A DNA stretch of 64,000 nucleotides from Vibrio rhodolitus (lineage in GTDB: Bacteria > Pseudomonadota > Gammaproteobacteria > Enterobacterales > Vibrionaceae): NCBI RefSeq assembly GCF_003350325.1, contig NZ_QLYZ01000002.1:186001-250000 (forward strand). The letters run 5' to 3'. The notes under the pieces were generated by a model. That model ran no database searches, was not told the DNA's origin, and worked only from the letters and a program-made list of their open reading frames with translations. Position numbers and translations under genes: made by a program. Below are positions 44,096 through 53,764 of the stretch, in pieces (the stretch's first letter is position 1; every line of letters starts with the position of its first letter).

Positions 44096-44121
44096 AAAAA
44101 AGGCCAGCATAGTGCTGACCT
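44096..44121 (-). terminator. Terminator after pntAB
   Basis: Arms AGGCCAGCA / TGCTGACCT (44101-44109 with 44113-44121, with a G-T pair), three-base loop, T-run on the minus strand. Confidence 0.82.
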
Positions 44122-44140
44122 TTCAATGCGTTAACTAAGC

Positions 44141-45535
44141 TTATAGTGCTTTTGCAATAGCGTCTACACTCTCTTTAGCATCGCCAAACAGCATTTGCGT
44201 ATTCTCTTTGAAGAATAACGGGTTCTGTACGCCAGCATAACCCGTGTTCATCGAACGTTTAAATACGATAACGTCTTTCGCATTCCATACTTCGAGAACT
44301 GGCATGCCAGCAATTGGGCTATTTGGATCTTCTAAAGCAGCCGGGTTAACCGTGTCGTTTGCACCGATAACTAATACTACATCAGTTTCAGGGAAATCAT
44401 CATTGATCTCATCCATTTCCAGAACGATGTCATACGGTACTTTTGCTTCTGCAAGCAGAACGTTCATGTGACCAGGCAGACGACCAGCAACTGGGTGGAT
44501 ACCAAAACGAACTTCAACACCTTGTGCACGTAATTTCTCAGTGATTTCGTGTACTGGGTATTGCGCTTGTGCCACTGCCAAGCCGTATCCTGGAGTGATG
44601 ATGACAGATTTCGCATTTTTCAGCATATCAGCCACATCTTCGGCGTTAGTTTCACGATGCTCACCGTACTCTTCGTCACCAGAAATAACCACTTCTTGAC
44701 CAAAGCCACCAGCGATTACACTAACAAATGAGCGGTTCATTGCTTTACACATGATGTAAGACAGAATCGCACCTGACGAACCAACTAGCGCACCGGTTAC
44801 GATCAATAGATCGTTAGCTAGCATGAAACCTGCTGCCGCTGCTGCCCAACCTGAGTAAGAGTTCAGCATCGAAACCACAACTGGCATGTCAGCACCGCCG
44901 ATTGAAGCAACTAGGTGGTAACCAAACGCAAAGGCAATCAGCGTCATCACGATCAGAGCGAACATACTGCCGTCAGCTTTAACGAAGTAAATCATCAGAA
45001 GCGTCGAAATAACAATCGCAGCCAAGTTCATCTTGTGCTTATGTGGCAAGTTTAGTGGTGATGAAGAAATCACACCGCGCAGTTTGCCGAACGCAACGAT
45101 AGAACCTGTAAAAGTTACCGCACCAATAAACACACCTAAGAACACTTCAACTAAGTGGATAACGTGCTCTGCGTGGATACCCGCTGGATCCAATGAAACT
45201 GGTGGTGGTGGCGCTAAGTAACTGTTGTAACCTACAAGCACAGCAGCTAAACCAACAAAGCTGTGTAGGATCGCAACCAACTCAGGCATTTCGGTCATTT
45301 CTACTTTCTTAGCGTAGAAAATACCGATAGAGCCACCAATCACCATCGCTATAATGATCCAGATGAAACCTTGCGCATCAGGGCTAAAGATCGTCGCGAT
45401 CAACGCGATCGCCATACCCGCGATACCATAGTAGTTACCCGAGCGAGCCGACTCTTGCTTAGACAAACCAGCCAAACTTAAAATGAAAAATATAGCAGCA
45501 ACAATGTAAGCTGCTTGTACTAGTCCTGCAGACAT
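44141..45535 (-). CDS. pntB: NAD(P) transhydrogenase subunit beta PntB
   Basis: A 464-residue beta subunit. About nine membrane helices (residues 1-260) carry the proton channel; the C-terminal NADP(H) domain (about 285-464) contains [16 protein letters not shown] and [16 protein letters not shown], both diagnostic. Together with PntA it couples proton translocation to NADPH formation. Its start lies 12 bases after the pntA stop, typical of the pntAB operon. Confidence 0.96.
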   Translation of the reverse strand: MSAGLVQAAYIVAAIFFILSLAGLSKQESARSGNYYGIAGMAIALIATIFSPDAQGFIWIIIAMVIGGSIGIFYAKKVEMTEMPELVAILHSFVGLAAVLVGYNSYLAPPPPVSLDPAGIHAEHVIHLVEVFLGVFIGAVTFTGSIVAFGKLRGVISSSPLNLPHKHKMNLAAIVISTLLMIYFVKADGSMFALIVMTLIAFAFGYHLVASIGGADMPVVVSMLNSYSGWAAAAAGFMLANDLLIVTGALVGSSGAILSYIMCKAMNRSFVSVIAGGFGQEVVISGDEEYGEHRETNAEDVADMLKNAKSVIITPGYGLAVAQAQYPVHEITEKLRAQGVEVRFGIHPVAGRLPGHMNVLLAEAKVPYDIVLEMDEINDDFPETDVVLVIGANDTVNPAALEDPNSPIAGMPVLEVWNAKDVIVFKRSMNTGYAGVQNPLFFKENTQMLFGDAKESVDAIAKAL

Positions 45536-45547
45536 TCCTTGTTACTC

Positions 45548-47104
45548 CTATCGATCTTTACGGAACATTTCAAGCATACGCTTGGTCACGGTGAAACCAC
45601 CGAAAATGTTAATGCTGGCAATAAGAACCGCAATAAATGACAAGAATGTCACCACTCCGTTGCCTTGCCCAATTTGCAGTAGCGCACCCACGACGATGAT
45701 GCCTGAGATTGCGTTCGTTACTGACATTAACGGTGTGTGTAGCGCATGGGTTACGTTCCAAACAACGTAGTAACCTACAACACACGCAAGAACAAATACT
45801 GTAAAGTGAGCAAGGAAAGCTGCTGGTGCAACAGACGCTACCCAACCAAACGCTGCAAGTGCAACGCCAAGACCAACCACCTTTTTAACTGGTGAAACCG
45901 GTTCCTCTACTTTCTTTTCTGGTACAGGTGCGGCTTTAGGTTTTTGTTCAGGTTGCGCAGATACTTGAATTGGTGGAGCCGGCCAAGTCACCTCGCCTTC
46001 TTTCACCACAGTCACACCACGTAACACTACGTCTTCAAAGTCGATGTCAATGTTGCCATCTTTCTCTTTGCAAAGCAGCTTCATCAGGTTAACGAGGTTA
46101 GTTGCGTAAAGCTGAGAAGATTGCGTAGGTAGACGACCAACCATATCGGTGTAGCCAACAACCTTGACGCCATTCGCCGTTGTAACAACTTGATCAGCGA
46201 CGGTGTATTCACAGTTACCACCATTTGCTGCCGCCAAGTCAACGATTACGCTACCAGCTTTCATGCTGTCTACCATCTCTTTGGTAATTAGCTTAGGAGC
46301 AGGACGTCCCGGAATAAGGGCTGTGGTAATAATGATATCAACGTCTTTTGCTTGTTCAGCGTAAAGCTCAGCAGCTTTCTTGTTGAACTCATCAGACATC
46401 TCTTTCGCGTAACCATCGCCCGAGCCAGAGTTTTCTTTGAAATCAACTTCAAGGAACTCAGCACCCATTGATTGAACTTGTTCTTTTACTTCTGGACGAA
46501 CGTCAAATGCGCGAACGATAGCGCCTAAGCTACCCGCAGCACCAATCGCGGCAAGACCAGCAACACCAGCCCCCGCAACAAGAACTTTGGCAGGTGGCAC
46601 TTTACCAGCAGCGGTGATTTGACCAGTAAAGAAACGACCAAACTCGTGTGCCGCTTCAACAACTGCACGATAACCGGCAATATTTGCCATGGAAGAGAGT
46701 GCATCGAGAGCTTGAGCGCGAGAGATACGAGGAACAGCATCCATAGCAAGAACGTTGATGTTTTTGCTTGATAGCTGCTCCATCAATTCAGGATTTTGTG
46801 CTGGCCAGATAAAGCTGATAAGTGTTGCCCCGTCATTGAGTTGAGCAATCTCATCAACACCATTTTCACTATCGATAATTGGCGCATTAACTTTAAAAAT
46901 AATGTCGGAGTTCCAAGCGTCATCTTTCGATACTACTTTCGCTCCTGCGGCTTCAAATGAGGCATTGTCGAAACTCGCCAACTCCCCAGCGTGAGATTCA
47001 ACTACGACGTCAAAACCCAACTTAACAAGCTGCTCAACCGACTTAGGCGACGCAGCGACTCGCGTTTCTCCTGCGAGTATTTCTTTTGGCACACCAATTT
47101 GCAT
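45548..47104 (-). CDS. pntA: NAD(P) transhydrogenase subunit alpha PntA
   Basis: A 518-residue alpha subunit: the soluble NAD(H) domain (1-380) with [17 protein letters not shown] and [15 protein letters not shown], a Pro/Lys/Glu-rich linker (about 385-415) and four C-terminal helices. The ATG at 47102-47104 (MQIGVPKEI) has AAGGAA upstream; an in-frame extension to 47173 has no signal and lies beyond the known N-terminus. It is the first gene of pntAB. Confidence 0.96.
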   Translation of the reverse strand: MQIGVPKEILAGETRVAASPKSVEQLVKLGFDVVVESHAGELASFDNASFEAAGAKVVSKDDAWNSDIIFKVNAPIIDSENGVDEIAQLNDGATLISFIWPAQNPELMEQLSSKNINVLAMDAVPRISRAQALDALSSMANIAGYRAVVEAAHEFGRFFTGQITAAGKVPPAKVLVAGAGVAGLAAIGAAGSLGAIVRAFDVRPEVKEQVQSMGAEFLEVDFKENSGSGDGYAKEMSDEFNKKAAELYAEQAKDVDIIITTALIPGRPAPKLITKEMVDSMKAGSVIVDLAAANGGNCEYTVADQVVTTANGVKVVGYTDMVGRLPTQSSQLYATNLVNLMKLLCKEKDGNIDIDFEDVVLRGVTVVKEGEVTWPAPPIQVSAQPEQKPKAAPVPEKKVEEPVSPVKKVVGLGVALAAFGWVASVAPAAFLAHFTVFVLACVVGYYVVWNVTHALHTPLMSVTNAISGIIVVGALLQIGQGNGVVTFLSFIAVLIASINIFGGFTVTKRMLEMFRKDR

Positions 47105-47330
47105 AGCTATTCCTTGACTATTGGCACAATGATTATTCTTTTTTAAACTAACGAGTGGATGAATTTCAAGCATTTTGTAATAAAAAAACAGAAATTCATT
47201 AGCTCAGATTAGATCTCTTGGCTAATTTTGCAATTTTATATGTAATCAAACAACATTTTGCGATATCAAAGAGGTCAAACCAGATCGCAAAAAAGAGAAG
47301 CAAAAACAAAGAATTACTTTTCTTACTTAC

Positions 47331-47366
47331 AAAAAAAGAACCATCAGCATAACTGCTAATGGTTCT
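47331..47366 (-). terminator. Terminator after the HlyU-family gene
   Basis: Outer arms AGAACCAT / ATGGTTCT (47337-47344 with 47359-47366) with an inner AGCA / TGCT stem and seven T on the minus strand. Confidence 0.88.
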
Positions 47367-47398
47367 CCAATTTATGACATCTATCAAATCAGCTAAGA

Positions 47399-47677
47399 CT
47401 AATCGAAAATTTTACCGTTCATCTGGTCTATAAACATTTGCGCCTTTTTCAACATAAATTCATCGGCGTCCGCTTGACTAGAAAGTACGTCAGAACGAAT
47501 AAATCGATGTGACTTAATTTCACCTTCTATCTCTTTTTCAATTCGCCCCGCAATGCGGTATTGCCCTGATTCAGCAATCGCTTCTTGATAAATCAAAAAG
47601 CCTTTGTACTCGACAGGCTCAACTTCAATTTTTTTAGCTGGAGCTCCGCCGCCAAACAAGCGAGAAAATAGTCCCAC
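47399..47677 (-). CDS. HlyU-family (PF10115) small protein
   Basis: A 92-residue protein matching Pfam HlyU: N-terminal MGLFSRLFGGG, then a beta-rich core with VEYKGFLIYQEAIAESGQYRIAG. Despite the label this is not the ArsR-type HlyU activator of haemolysin; no winged helix is visible. The start is GTG 47675-47677 with a strong AAGGGGG site. It lies nine bases after the ComFB-domain gene and is co-transcribed with it. Function unknown. Confidence 0.82.
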   Translation of the reverse strand: MGLFSRLFGGGAPAKKIEVEPVEYKGFLIYQEAIAESGQYRIAGRIEKEIEGEIKSHRFIRSDVLSSQADADEFMLKKAQMFIDQMNGKIFD

Positions 47678-47686
47678 CTTTCCCCC

Positions 47687-48049
47687 TTAACCTTTTTTAA
47701 GAATTGGTTTTTCAAACCACTCTAACTCAGCATCTTCATCAAAGCGAGGTTTAGTAAAAATAACGGGAAATTCATCTTGTCGATTTTTGCGACGATCATC
47801 GAGGATCATGCCTTTCGCTGCCTCAACAGCCGTCTCTGCGTATTGCTTAAGAGTTAACAAACGTTTCTCTGATAACGTAGAGAGGAAATCAATATCGTGA
47901 CGAATATAGACAGGTCTTAGTTGTATAAGTGCAAGGCAAGCTAAATCAGCTAACTGGTCATTATCAAAGATTTCTGTGTACTCAGTTCTTGCAAGGACCT
48001 GCCCAACAAGATTTTCCATGTAATTATGGACATCTTCACTGATCTGCAT
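47687..48049 (-). CDS. ComFB-domain protein
   Basis: A 120-residue ComFB-family protein: N-terminal VHNYMENLVGQVLART and DLACLALIQLRPVYIRHDIDFL are the characteristic helices. The family is named from a late competence operon of Bacillus. ComFB-domain proteins of cyanobacteria have been reported to bind cyclic dinucleotides. The neighbouring divergent membrane diguanylate cyclase and a further GGDEF gene nearby make a c-di-GMP effector role attractive here. It forms a two-gene operon with the HlyU-family gene. AGGAG lies nine bases before the ATG. Confidence 0.83.
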   Translation of the reverse strand: MQISEDVHNYMENLVGQVLARTEYTEIFDNDQLADLACLALIQLRPVYIRHDIDFLSTLSEKRLLTLKQYAETAVEAAKGMILDDRRKNRQDEFPVIFTKPRFDEDAELEWFEKPILKKG

Positions 48050-48283
48050 TCCATTCGACTCCTACTAACATGACGTTTGATTTAAATTATGCGCTGACAA
48101 AATCCACATCAGACTTACTCAATTTAAGCAAACCGACACGATTAAGGAACAAATCATTCACGAATGTTCATACTAGGACGCATTTTTAATTCAATTTATA
48201 CCCAAAACACTTGGAAAATCATTTAATAACGTTATGCTTTGTTATTCGGTAGTTTTCATTTATACCAAGGGTTTATCAATCTA

Positions 48284-49522
48284 ATGTCTTTTTCGATCGT
48301 AACAGCTAGTTGGTTTCGATTTTCTTTCCCAATAGGATTGATTCTGTTAATTGCCCTTGGCAAAGATAACGTCGTTTCAGTTATCAGTGCTAACCAAAGC
48401 ATTAGCCTTAACCTCCCCTACGTTTTGTTTTTTGCCTGTGCCATTATGGGGCACGTTTTTAAGCAAAGCCGCTGCGCCATGATGGCAACAGCGATGTTAA
48501 TAAGTTACTGGATAATCCAAAACTACTTACAAAGCCCACTCTCAACAGGCACTACGCTCTTAGAGCTCTCATTACTTGCTTTTGCGCTACCCGGTGCCTG
48601 CTTAGCCATTTATATATTTAAAGACAATTCCGTTCGAAGCCGAAGTTTCGTTGCTTACCTTGCGATTGTGTTAGCGCTTATCATTTGGAGCCAGCTTACG
48701 CTTAACTACCTCTCAGAATCAGGCTTTAATCAAAACGACTATCCTTTGCTGTATGTTGAGGAAAAGATTTCCCGACTTCCTCTGGTATTGCTGCTTTACC
48801 TGTCTGCGATTGTTTTAAGCTGCGCGATTTTGGTGCTGCGTTACAACCGTATCGTCGACGCCGTTGTCTATTCTTCAATCCTGCTGAGTTCGGCAACGTT
48901 CGCCTTTTTCCATGTTACCTACATCTCAAGCGCGCTGTTCAGTCTTGCTGGTTTCTTGCTGCTCATCTACCTGCTATCTGCCAGTTACGAGTTAGCTTTT
49001 AATGATAGGCTTACCGGCATTCCGGGTCGTTTAGCCCTTGAGTCCGACTTAAAGCACTTAAGTCGTAAGTACTCTATCGCGATGTTAGATATCGACCATT
49101 TTAAATCATTTAATGACACCTACGGGCACGACACGGGTGATGATGTGCTTAAGCTGGTAGCCTCTAAGTTGTTAGAGGTTCGCGGTGGCGCTCGTGTCTA
49201 TCGCTACGGCGGTGAAGAGTTCACGGTACTGTTTAAAGGTAAGTATGCCGACGAAGCATGGGACTATCTCGATGAACTGCGTCAAAGTATTGAGGATTAT
49301 GAGTTAGTGGTGAGAAATATGGACGCTCGCCCGAAAGACAATAAACAAGGTCAAAAGAAACGTGGTAACCAATCGAAAACGAAAACCGTTTCCTTAACCA
49401 TCAGTATTGGCGTGGCTGACAGCTATGAAGAACGTAACACAACCGCGATATTAAAAGCGGCAGACCAAGCACTTTACAAAGCCAAACAGAGTGGTCGTAA
49501 CTGCGTGGTTGCCGCTGAGTAA
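48284..49522 (+). CDS. Membrane diguanylate cyclase (GGDEF domain)
   Basis: A 412-residue c-di-GMP-synthesising enzyme. Several transmembrane helices (about 10-225) precede a GGDEF domain with intact RYGGEEF (about residues 307-313). The position of the product-inhibition RxxD site reads RGGA, so the inhibitory site seems lost. An 18-residue basic, Asn/Lys-rich insertion (KDNKQGQKKRGNQSKTKT) interrupts the C-terminal half. I favour the ATG at 48284 over the TTG at 48239. It is divergent from the ComFB-HlyU operon. Confidence 0.87.
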   Translation: MSFSIVTASWFRFSFPIGLILLIALGKDNVVSVISANQSISLNLPYVLFFACAIMGHVFKQSRCAMMATAMLISYWIIQNYLQSPLSTGTTLLELSLLAFALPGACLAIYIFKDNSVRSRSFVAYLAIVLALIIWSQLTLNYLSESGFNQNDYPLLYVEEKISRLPLVLLLYLSAIVLSCAILVLRYNRIVDAVVYSSILLSSATFAFFHVTYISSALFSLAGFLLLIYLLSASYELAFNDRLTGIPGRLALESDLKHLSRKYSIAMLDIDHFKSFNDTYGHDTGDDVLKLVASKLLEVRGGARVYRYGGEEFTVLFKGKYADEAWDYLDELRQSIEDYELVVRNMDARPKDNKQGQKKRGNQSKTKTVSLTISIGVADSYEERNTTAILKAADQALYKAKQSGRNCVVAAE

Positions 49523-49528
49523 ATTAAG

Positions 49529-50491
49529 TTATTCGTTTAAGCTGTCACATTCCATTGATGGATCGTACATAACATAACGATTTCGCCCCTGACGCTTAGC
49601 CTGATAGAGCGCTTTGTCCGCCATGTGATAAAGCTCATCAATGCTTTCGTTACCTGTGGGTTGAATACTGACAACACCCTGTGACACCGTCACACACTCC
49701 GACACCTGACTGTGTTCGTGGCTAATAAACAGGGATGATATCGCCGTTTTGATCCGTTCCGCGTGTAACTCAGCTTGATAGATATCGCTATGCCCTACCA
49801 ACACCACAAACTCTTCACCACCATAGCGACCGACGACTTCACCATTACGGACAAATAAGTTATTCAATGCTGAAGCAATTTTGATCAGGCATTGGTCTCC
49901 TTGAATATGTCCATAGTTGTCGTTGTAGAGCTTGAAGAAATCGACATCCAATAAAATTACCGTGAGTGCTACTTTGTGTCGACCGTGTACAGAGACCATC
50001 TCTTGTAGCTTCTTATCGACATCACGGCGATTGCGCACCTTAGTGAGACCATCTTCATGAGCTAACTTCTCTAGCTCTTGATTGAGCCGCGCTAGATCTG
50101 CTGTCTTCTTATTTAGCTGATTACGCATAAAGGCTATACGTTGCATTGCTTGCAATTTTGCCCTTAGCACGAGTTTATCAACCGGCTTAATTAAATAATC
50201 ATCGCCACCAGCGTCAATCGCACTGGCGATGATTTCTGGTGCATCATGGGAGCTAAGGAAAATAATAGGGATCCATTCAGGATATAGCTCACGAATTTGA
50301 CTCGAGACTTCAAAGCCGTCCATTTCCGGCATAGTGATATCTAGTAGAACCAAATCTGGCTTAAATTCTGGGTATAGTCTTAGCGCTTCATGACCAGAAT
50401 CTGCCATTTCAACGATATGCCCAAGTTGCTTCAGTCTTATTGCGAGCTGCATACGCTCCATTTGAACATCGTCTACTAACAATATTTTCAT
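49529..50491 (-). CDS. Response regulator with GGDEF output domain
   Basis: A 320-residue response regulator cyclase. The receiver (1-120) has phospho-acceptor Asp51 (LVLLDITMPEMDGFE). A coiled-coil linker (about 125-150) precedes the GGDEF domain with RYGGEEF. The inhibitory position reads RNGE instead of RxxD. It should make c-di-GMP when phosphorylated; its cognate kinase is not in the window. Two possible starts are an ATG at 50491 and one at 50503; I use the former because it gives the usual MKILLVDD. It converges with the membrane cyclase, with six bases between stops. Confidence 0.87.
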   Translation of the reverse strand: MKILLVDDVQMERMQLAIRLKQLGHIVEMADSGHEALRLYPEFKPDLVLLDITMPEMDGFEVSSQIRELYPEWIPIIFLSSHDAPEIIASAIDAGGDDYLIKPVDKLVLRAKLQAMQRIAFMRNQLNKKTADLARLNQELEKLAHEDGLTKVRNRRDVDKKLQEMVSVHGRHKVALTVILLDVDFFKLYNDNYGHIQGDQCLIKIASALNNLFVRNGEVVGRYGGEEFVVLVGHSDIYQAELHAERIKTAISSLFISHEHSQVSECVTVSQGVVSIQPTGNESIDELYHMADKALYQAKRQGRNRYVMYDPSMECDSLNE

Positions 50492-50654
50492 ATTTGAGTC
50501 CATCGATTCCAATTGTTCCTGCCTATAAACTACTCGCCAAATCAGTTACTTAAAAATAAGCATACTTTACTCATCTCAAATCATCCACTAAGGTTGACAT
50601 TTATTGTAGAAAAACTAGCATAACGCGGCATATATAACGTAAAGAGAAAAGACT

Positions 50655-51092
50655 ATGTCTGACGCGACTCCAACTGAGAAAAAAATCATCGATTTGTCTA
50701 CAGTTTCTGCTGAACTTCGCCAAGTAATTGAGTTTGACGGTGTTCCTGAAGCGATGTACGAGATGGTTGTATCAATTCATGAAGTATCTGAAGAAGCAGT
50801 ACGTGAATCATGGAATGAGTTGCCAAAAAGTGCGCAAAACATCCTAGACAACTTTGAACAGTTTCATGCGCTAGTTTCTGTTAGCCAGGCATTTGCTGGT
50901 CTAAATGTAATGGAAGAGTTCCCTACTCTAAACCTTCCAGCAGATATGACTGAAGAGCAAAAGAACGATTACCGCGCTTCTCTACTAGACCAAGTTCTTC
51001 ACAACTGCGTGAAAGACATGGTTAAGCAGATCAAAAAAGCTCGCCGTGATCCTATCCTAAAACGTGATTTTACTGACGTGTTCGCGAAGTAA
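50655..51092 (+). CDS. DUF3069-like acidic protein
   Basis: A 145-residue acidic, helical, soluble protein that resembles the Vibrio family DUF3069 from memory. The centre carries ESWNELPKSAQNILDNFEQF. There is no signal peptide or metal motif. A GAGAAAAG site precedes the ATG. It is monocistronic with a shared terminator. Function unknown. Confidence 0.75.
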   Translation: MSDATPTEKKIIDLSTVSAELRQVIEFDGVPEAMYEMVVSIHEVSEEAVRESWNELPKSAQNILDNFEQFHALVSVSQAFAGLNVMEEFPTLNLPADMTEEQKNDYRASLLDQVLHNCVKDMVKQIKKARRDPILKRDFTDVFAK

Positions 51093-51105
51093 TTTTCGCT
51101 AGGAT

Positions 51106-51137
51106 AAAAAACGCCGCTAACAGTTAGCGGCGTTTTT
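51106..51137. terminator. Bidirectional terminator between the DUF3069-like gene and modC
   Basis: Arms AACGCCGCTAA / TTAGCGGCGTT (51110-51120 with 51124-51134), CAG loop, A-run on the left and T-run on the right. Confidence 0.92.
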
Positions 51138-51194
51138 GTATATGGGTTAAGAGTCTCTGGTAATTTGTGGTTTAACCTAGGCTCCATGCTTTGC

Positions 51195-52301
51195 TTAGTG
51201 CGAGAGCGAAATATCTCTTTGCGTCACACTCACCCCTTTAATTTGCGCGTAAACCTTCATTCCCACTTCAAGCGACAATTCTTCTTTAGCCCAGCTTGTG
51301 ATAGTTGCCCATAGATAGCAGTGCGGCGCCAATTCCAATTTTACCGAGACACTTTGCCTATTGCTGCCAAAGCGAAATGTTTCGATTTCCGCGATCTTGG
51401 CATGTAAAACATTACGGATCGAACTGCGTTCAGGCTTATCAAGGTTGATTGATACATCATTAGCGCGAACTTGCAATCTCACTTGGCTTTGCAACTCTGC
51501 TTCTACCTTTTGTACCCATAACATTACGCCTTTAGAAAGCTCCAATCCTGATAGCGCATGCTCCTCAATTTGCTCAACTAGAGTCGCTTCAAACAATGAA
51601 CTTTGATCTGCAAAAGATTGCCAAGGGTGCATCGCTTTTGAAGCCCAAACCTGAGCAATCGGTCCCGTAGTCACAACACGCCCGTTATCAATGACGACCA
51701 AGTGATCAGCTAAGCGGATAATTTCATTGAGGCTATGGCTGACATACAAGATAGGAATATTAACGTTAGTCGCTAGATGCTCTAAAAATGGCAATACCTC
51801 ACGCTTTCGGGGTAAATCCAAAGAAGCAAGTGGTTCGTCCATTAACAATATATCGGGCTTGGAAAGCAGCGCACGCCCAATCGCGACACGTTGTTTCTCT
51901 CCCCCTGATAATTCAATGGGATATCGGTTTAATAGCGGTGCCAACTCTAAAAGAGTAATAATGCGTTCAAAATAGCGATCATCTTTTTTATCGACACCGT
52001 AGAGCAGATTTCCCTTCACCTTGTAATGTGGGAAGAGTCGGGATTCTTGGAATACATAACCCACTTTACGGTGACGAGTTGGTACATCAATCCCAACTGC
52101 GTGGCTATACAGTACCCGGTCATTGATCTCTATGTGTCCGCTAGTAGGTTGAGTTAAACCCGCCACAGCATTAATCAGCGATGTTTTACCCGCGCCGGAT
52201 CGACCAAAGATCGCGGTGATCCCTTGCGCCGGAAGCTCAACATTAATATCAAAGTGGGTATCGCCCAGTTGCTGTTTAAACTCTATAAGCAACTTACTCA
52301 T
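51195..52301 (-). CDS. modC: Molybdate ABC transporter ATP-binding protein ModC
   Basis: A 368-residue ATPase: Walker A GRSGAGKTS (about 33-41), ABC signature LSGGEKQR (about 130-137), Walker B ILLMDEPLASLD, and a C-terminal MOP/TOBE regulatory domain (about 290-368; VLHAKIAEIETFRFG onwards) that binds molybdate. The ATG overlaps the modB stop (ATGA). It is the last gene of modABC. Confidence 0.95.
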   Translation of the reverse strand: MSKLLIEFKQQLGDTHFDINVELPAQGITAIFGRSGAGKTSLINAVAGLTQPTSGHIEINDRVLYSHAVGIDVPTRHRKVGYVFQESRLFPHYKVKGNLLYGVDKKDDRYFERIITLLELAPLLNRYPIELSGGEKQRVAIGRALLSKPDILLMDEPLASLDLPRKREVLPFLEHLATNVNIPILYVSHSLNEIIRLADHLVVIDNGRVVTTGPIAQVWASKAMHPWQSFADQSSLFEATLVEQIEEHALSGLELSKGVMLWVQKVEAELQSQVRLQVRANDVSINLDKPERSSIRNVLHAKIAEIETFRFGSNRQSVSVKLELAPHCYLWATITSWAKEELSLEVGMKVYAQIKGVSVTQRDISLSH

Positions 52302-52996
52302 CGTTTAGCTCCTAAGCGGCGCGTACATTGCTTGGCTAACCACTCTGACACCAACAGCGAACCGAGCGCAATGACAATAGAAATCGCACACAGACGCATT
52401 GCCTCTAGTTCTGAGCCTGGAGTTTCGATAAATGTGTACATCGCGAGCGGAATGGTTTGCGTTTCGCCGGGAATATTTGAAACAAAACTGATGGTTGCAC
52501 CGAACTCACCTAAACTCCGAGCAAATGCGAGCATGGAACCTGTGATGATCCCCGGTAAGGTAAGAGGTAAAGTAATGGTGAAAAACACTTTTAGCGGCGA
52601 TGCTCCTAAGGTGGAGGCGGCTTGCTCTAACTTGTTATCGACACTTTCAAAACTGAGCCTCACCGCACGAACCATCAAAGGTAGCGCAACGACGATGCTG
52701 GCAAGAACTGCCCCTTTCCAGTTAAACGCAAAAGAAACACCAAATGTTTGGTAAACCCATTGTCCAATGACACCCTGTCGCCCCATTAGCACTAAGAGAA
52801 GATAGCCGATCACCACAGGCGGCAACACCAGTGGAAGGTGAATAATGCTATCGACAACCGACTTACCGACAAATTGCTTCTTTGCCAATAACCACGCAAG
52901 AAATATCCCTATTGGAATAAGCCACACAATGGCATATAGAGAAACCTTGATACTTAGTAATAACGCTTGCGATTCATATTCGGTTAGCAAAAACAT
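52298..52996 (-). CDS. modB: Molybdate ABC transporter permease ModB
   Basis: A 232-residue permease with five or six helices and the EAA loop EQAASTLGASPLKVFFTITLPL (about 135-156), which contacts ModC. The first 20 residues (TEYESQALLLSIKVSLYA) begin the first helix. It overlaps modC by four bases and follows modA after three bases, so all three genes form a tight operon. Confidence 0.95.
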   Translation of the reverse strand: MFLLTEYESQALLLSIKVSLYAIVWLIPIGIFLAWLLAKKQFVGKSVVDSIIHLPLVLPPVVIGYLLLVLMGRQGVIGQWVYQTFGVSFAFNWKGAVLASIVVALPLMVRAVRLSFESVDNKLEQAASTLGASPLKVFFTITLPLTLPGIITGSMLAFARSLGEFGATISFVSNIPGETQTIPLAMYTFIETPGSELEAMRLCAISIVIALGSLLVSEWLAKQCTRRLGAKR

Positions 52997-52999
52997 CCC

Positions 53000-53764
53000 C
53001 TAATTAAAACCGTATTTTGTTAACGCTTGACGAGATGCCTCACTCGATAGGTACTGTGCAAACTGTTTTGCCGCTGGTGATTCATTCAATCTTACCAATG
53101 GATAACGAATTGGCTCATGACTTGTGGCGGCAAAGGTGTACACAATTTTAACCTTATCGGAAACAACAGCATCTGAGTTATACACGATGCCCAGCGGTGC
53201 TTCTGCTCTTTCTACCAAGGTTAAAGCAACACGGACGTTGTTGGTCGGCGCAAGATGCGAACTCAAATCGCGCCAAAGCCCCATAGACTGTAACGCCTGT
53301 TTGGCATAGATGCCCGCTGGAACTGCATTTGGCTGACCGATAGCCAAACGACTGTCGCCTAACGTTTTAAGCCACGAATCAGTTTGCTCTACCTTTAGTT
53401 GTGCTTCGCTACTTACTGGCGCGACAACCACCAATTGGTTATGAGTAAAAGTTGAGATATTCTCTGCGCCAACAATTCCTTGTTTCTCGAGATGATTGAC
53501 CCACAACTCGTTGGCTGAAATAAATAAATCAGCAGGCGCGCCTCGCTCAATTTGGCGAGCTAATGAAGAAGACCCGCCATAAATTGCGACGACATTAATA
53601 TTATGCTCGTTTTCGTAATTGCTAATCAATTGGTTGAGAACATTGGTCAACGAAGAGGCAGCATAAATGCGAATGGAAGTGTCGCTAGCTAATGCCGTTT
53701 GACACATTAAGCTGCTAGCGGTGAGCAGCAGCGTAAACAATTTTATTATTCTAGCTTTGTACAT
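53000..53764 (-). CDS. modA: Molybdate-binding periplasmic protein ModA
   Basis: A 254-residue solute-binding protein: signal peptide [20 protein letters not shown] with cleavage after TALA near residue 27, then [21 protein letters not shown] and the anion-binding [17 protein letters not shown] with Ser contacts. The ATG at 53762-53764 has AAGGA inside the end of cobQ; the frame starting two codons earlier at a TTG is not needed. Its start lies 14 bases inside cobQ, implying coupling. Confidence 0.93.
   Translation of the reverse strand: MYKARIIKLFTLLLTASSLMCQTALASDTSIRIYAASSLTNVLNQLISNYENEHNINVVAIYGGSSSLARQIERGAPADLFISANELWVNHLEKQGIVGAENISTFTHNQLVVVAPVSSEAQLKVEQTDSWLKTLGDSRLAIGQPNAVPAGIYAKQALQSMGLWRDLSSHLAPTNNVRVALTLVERAEAPLGIVYNSDAVVSDKVKIVYTFAATSHEPIRYPLVRLNESPAAKQFAQYLSSEASRQALTKYGFN

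Noticed and set aside
47399..47677. Haemolysin activator HlyU
   Set aside because: The Pfam label is shared, but this is not the ArsR-type winged-helix HlyU; no DNA-binding motif seen.
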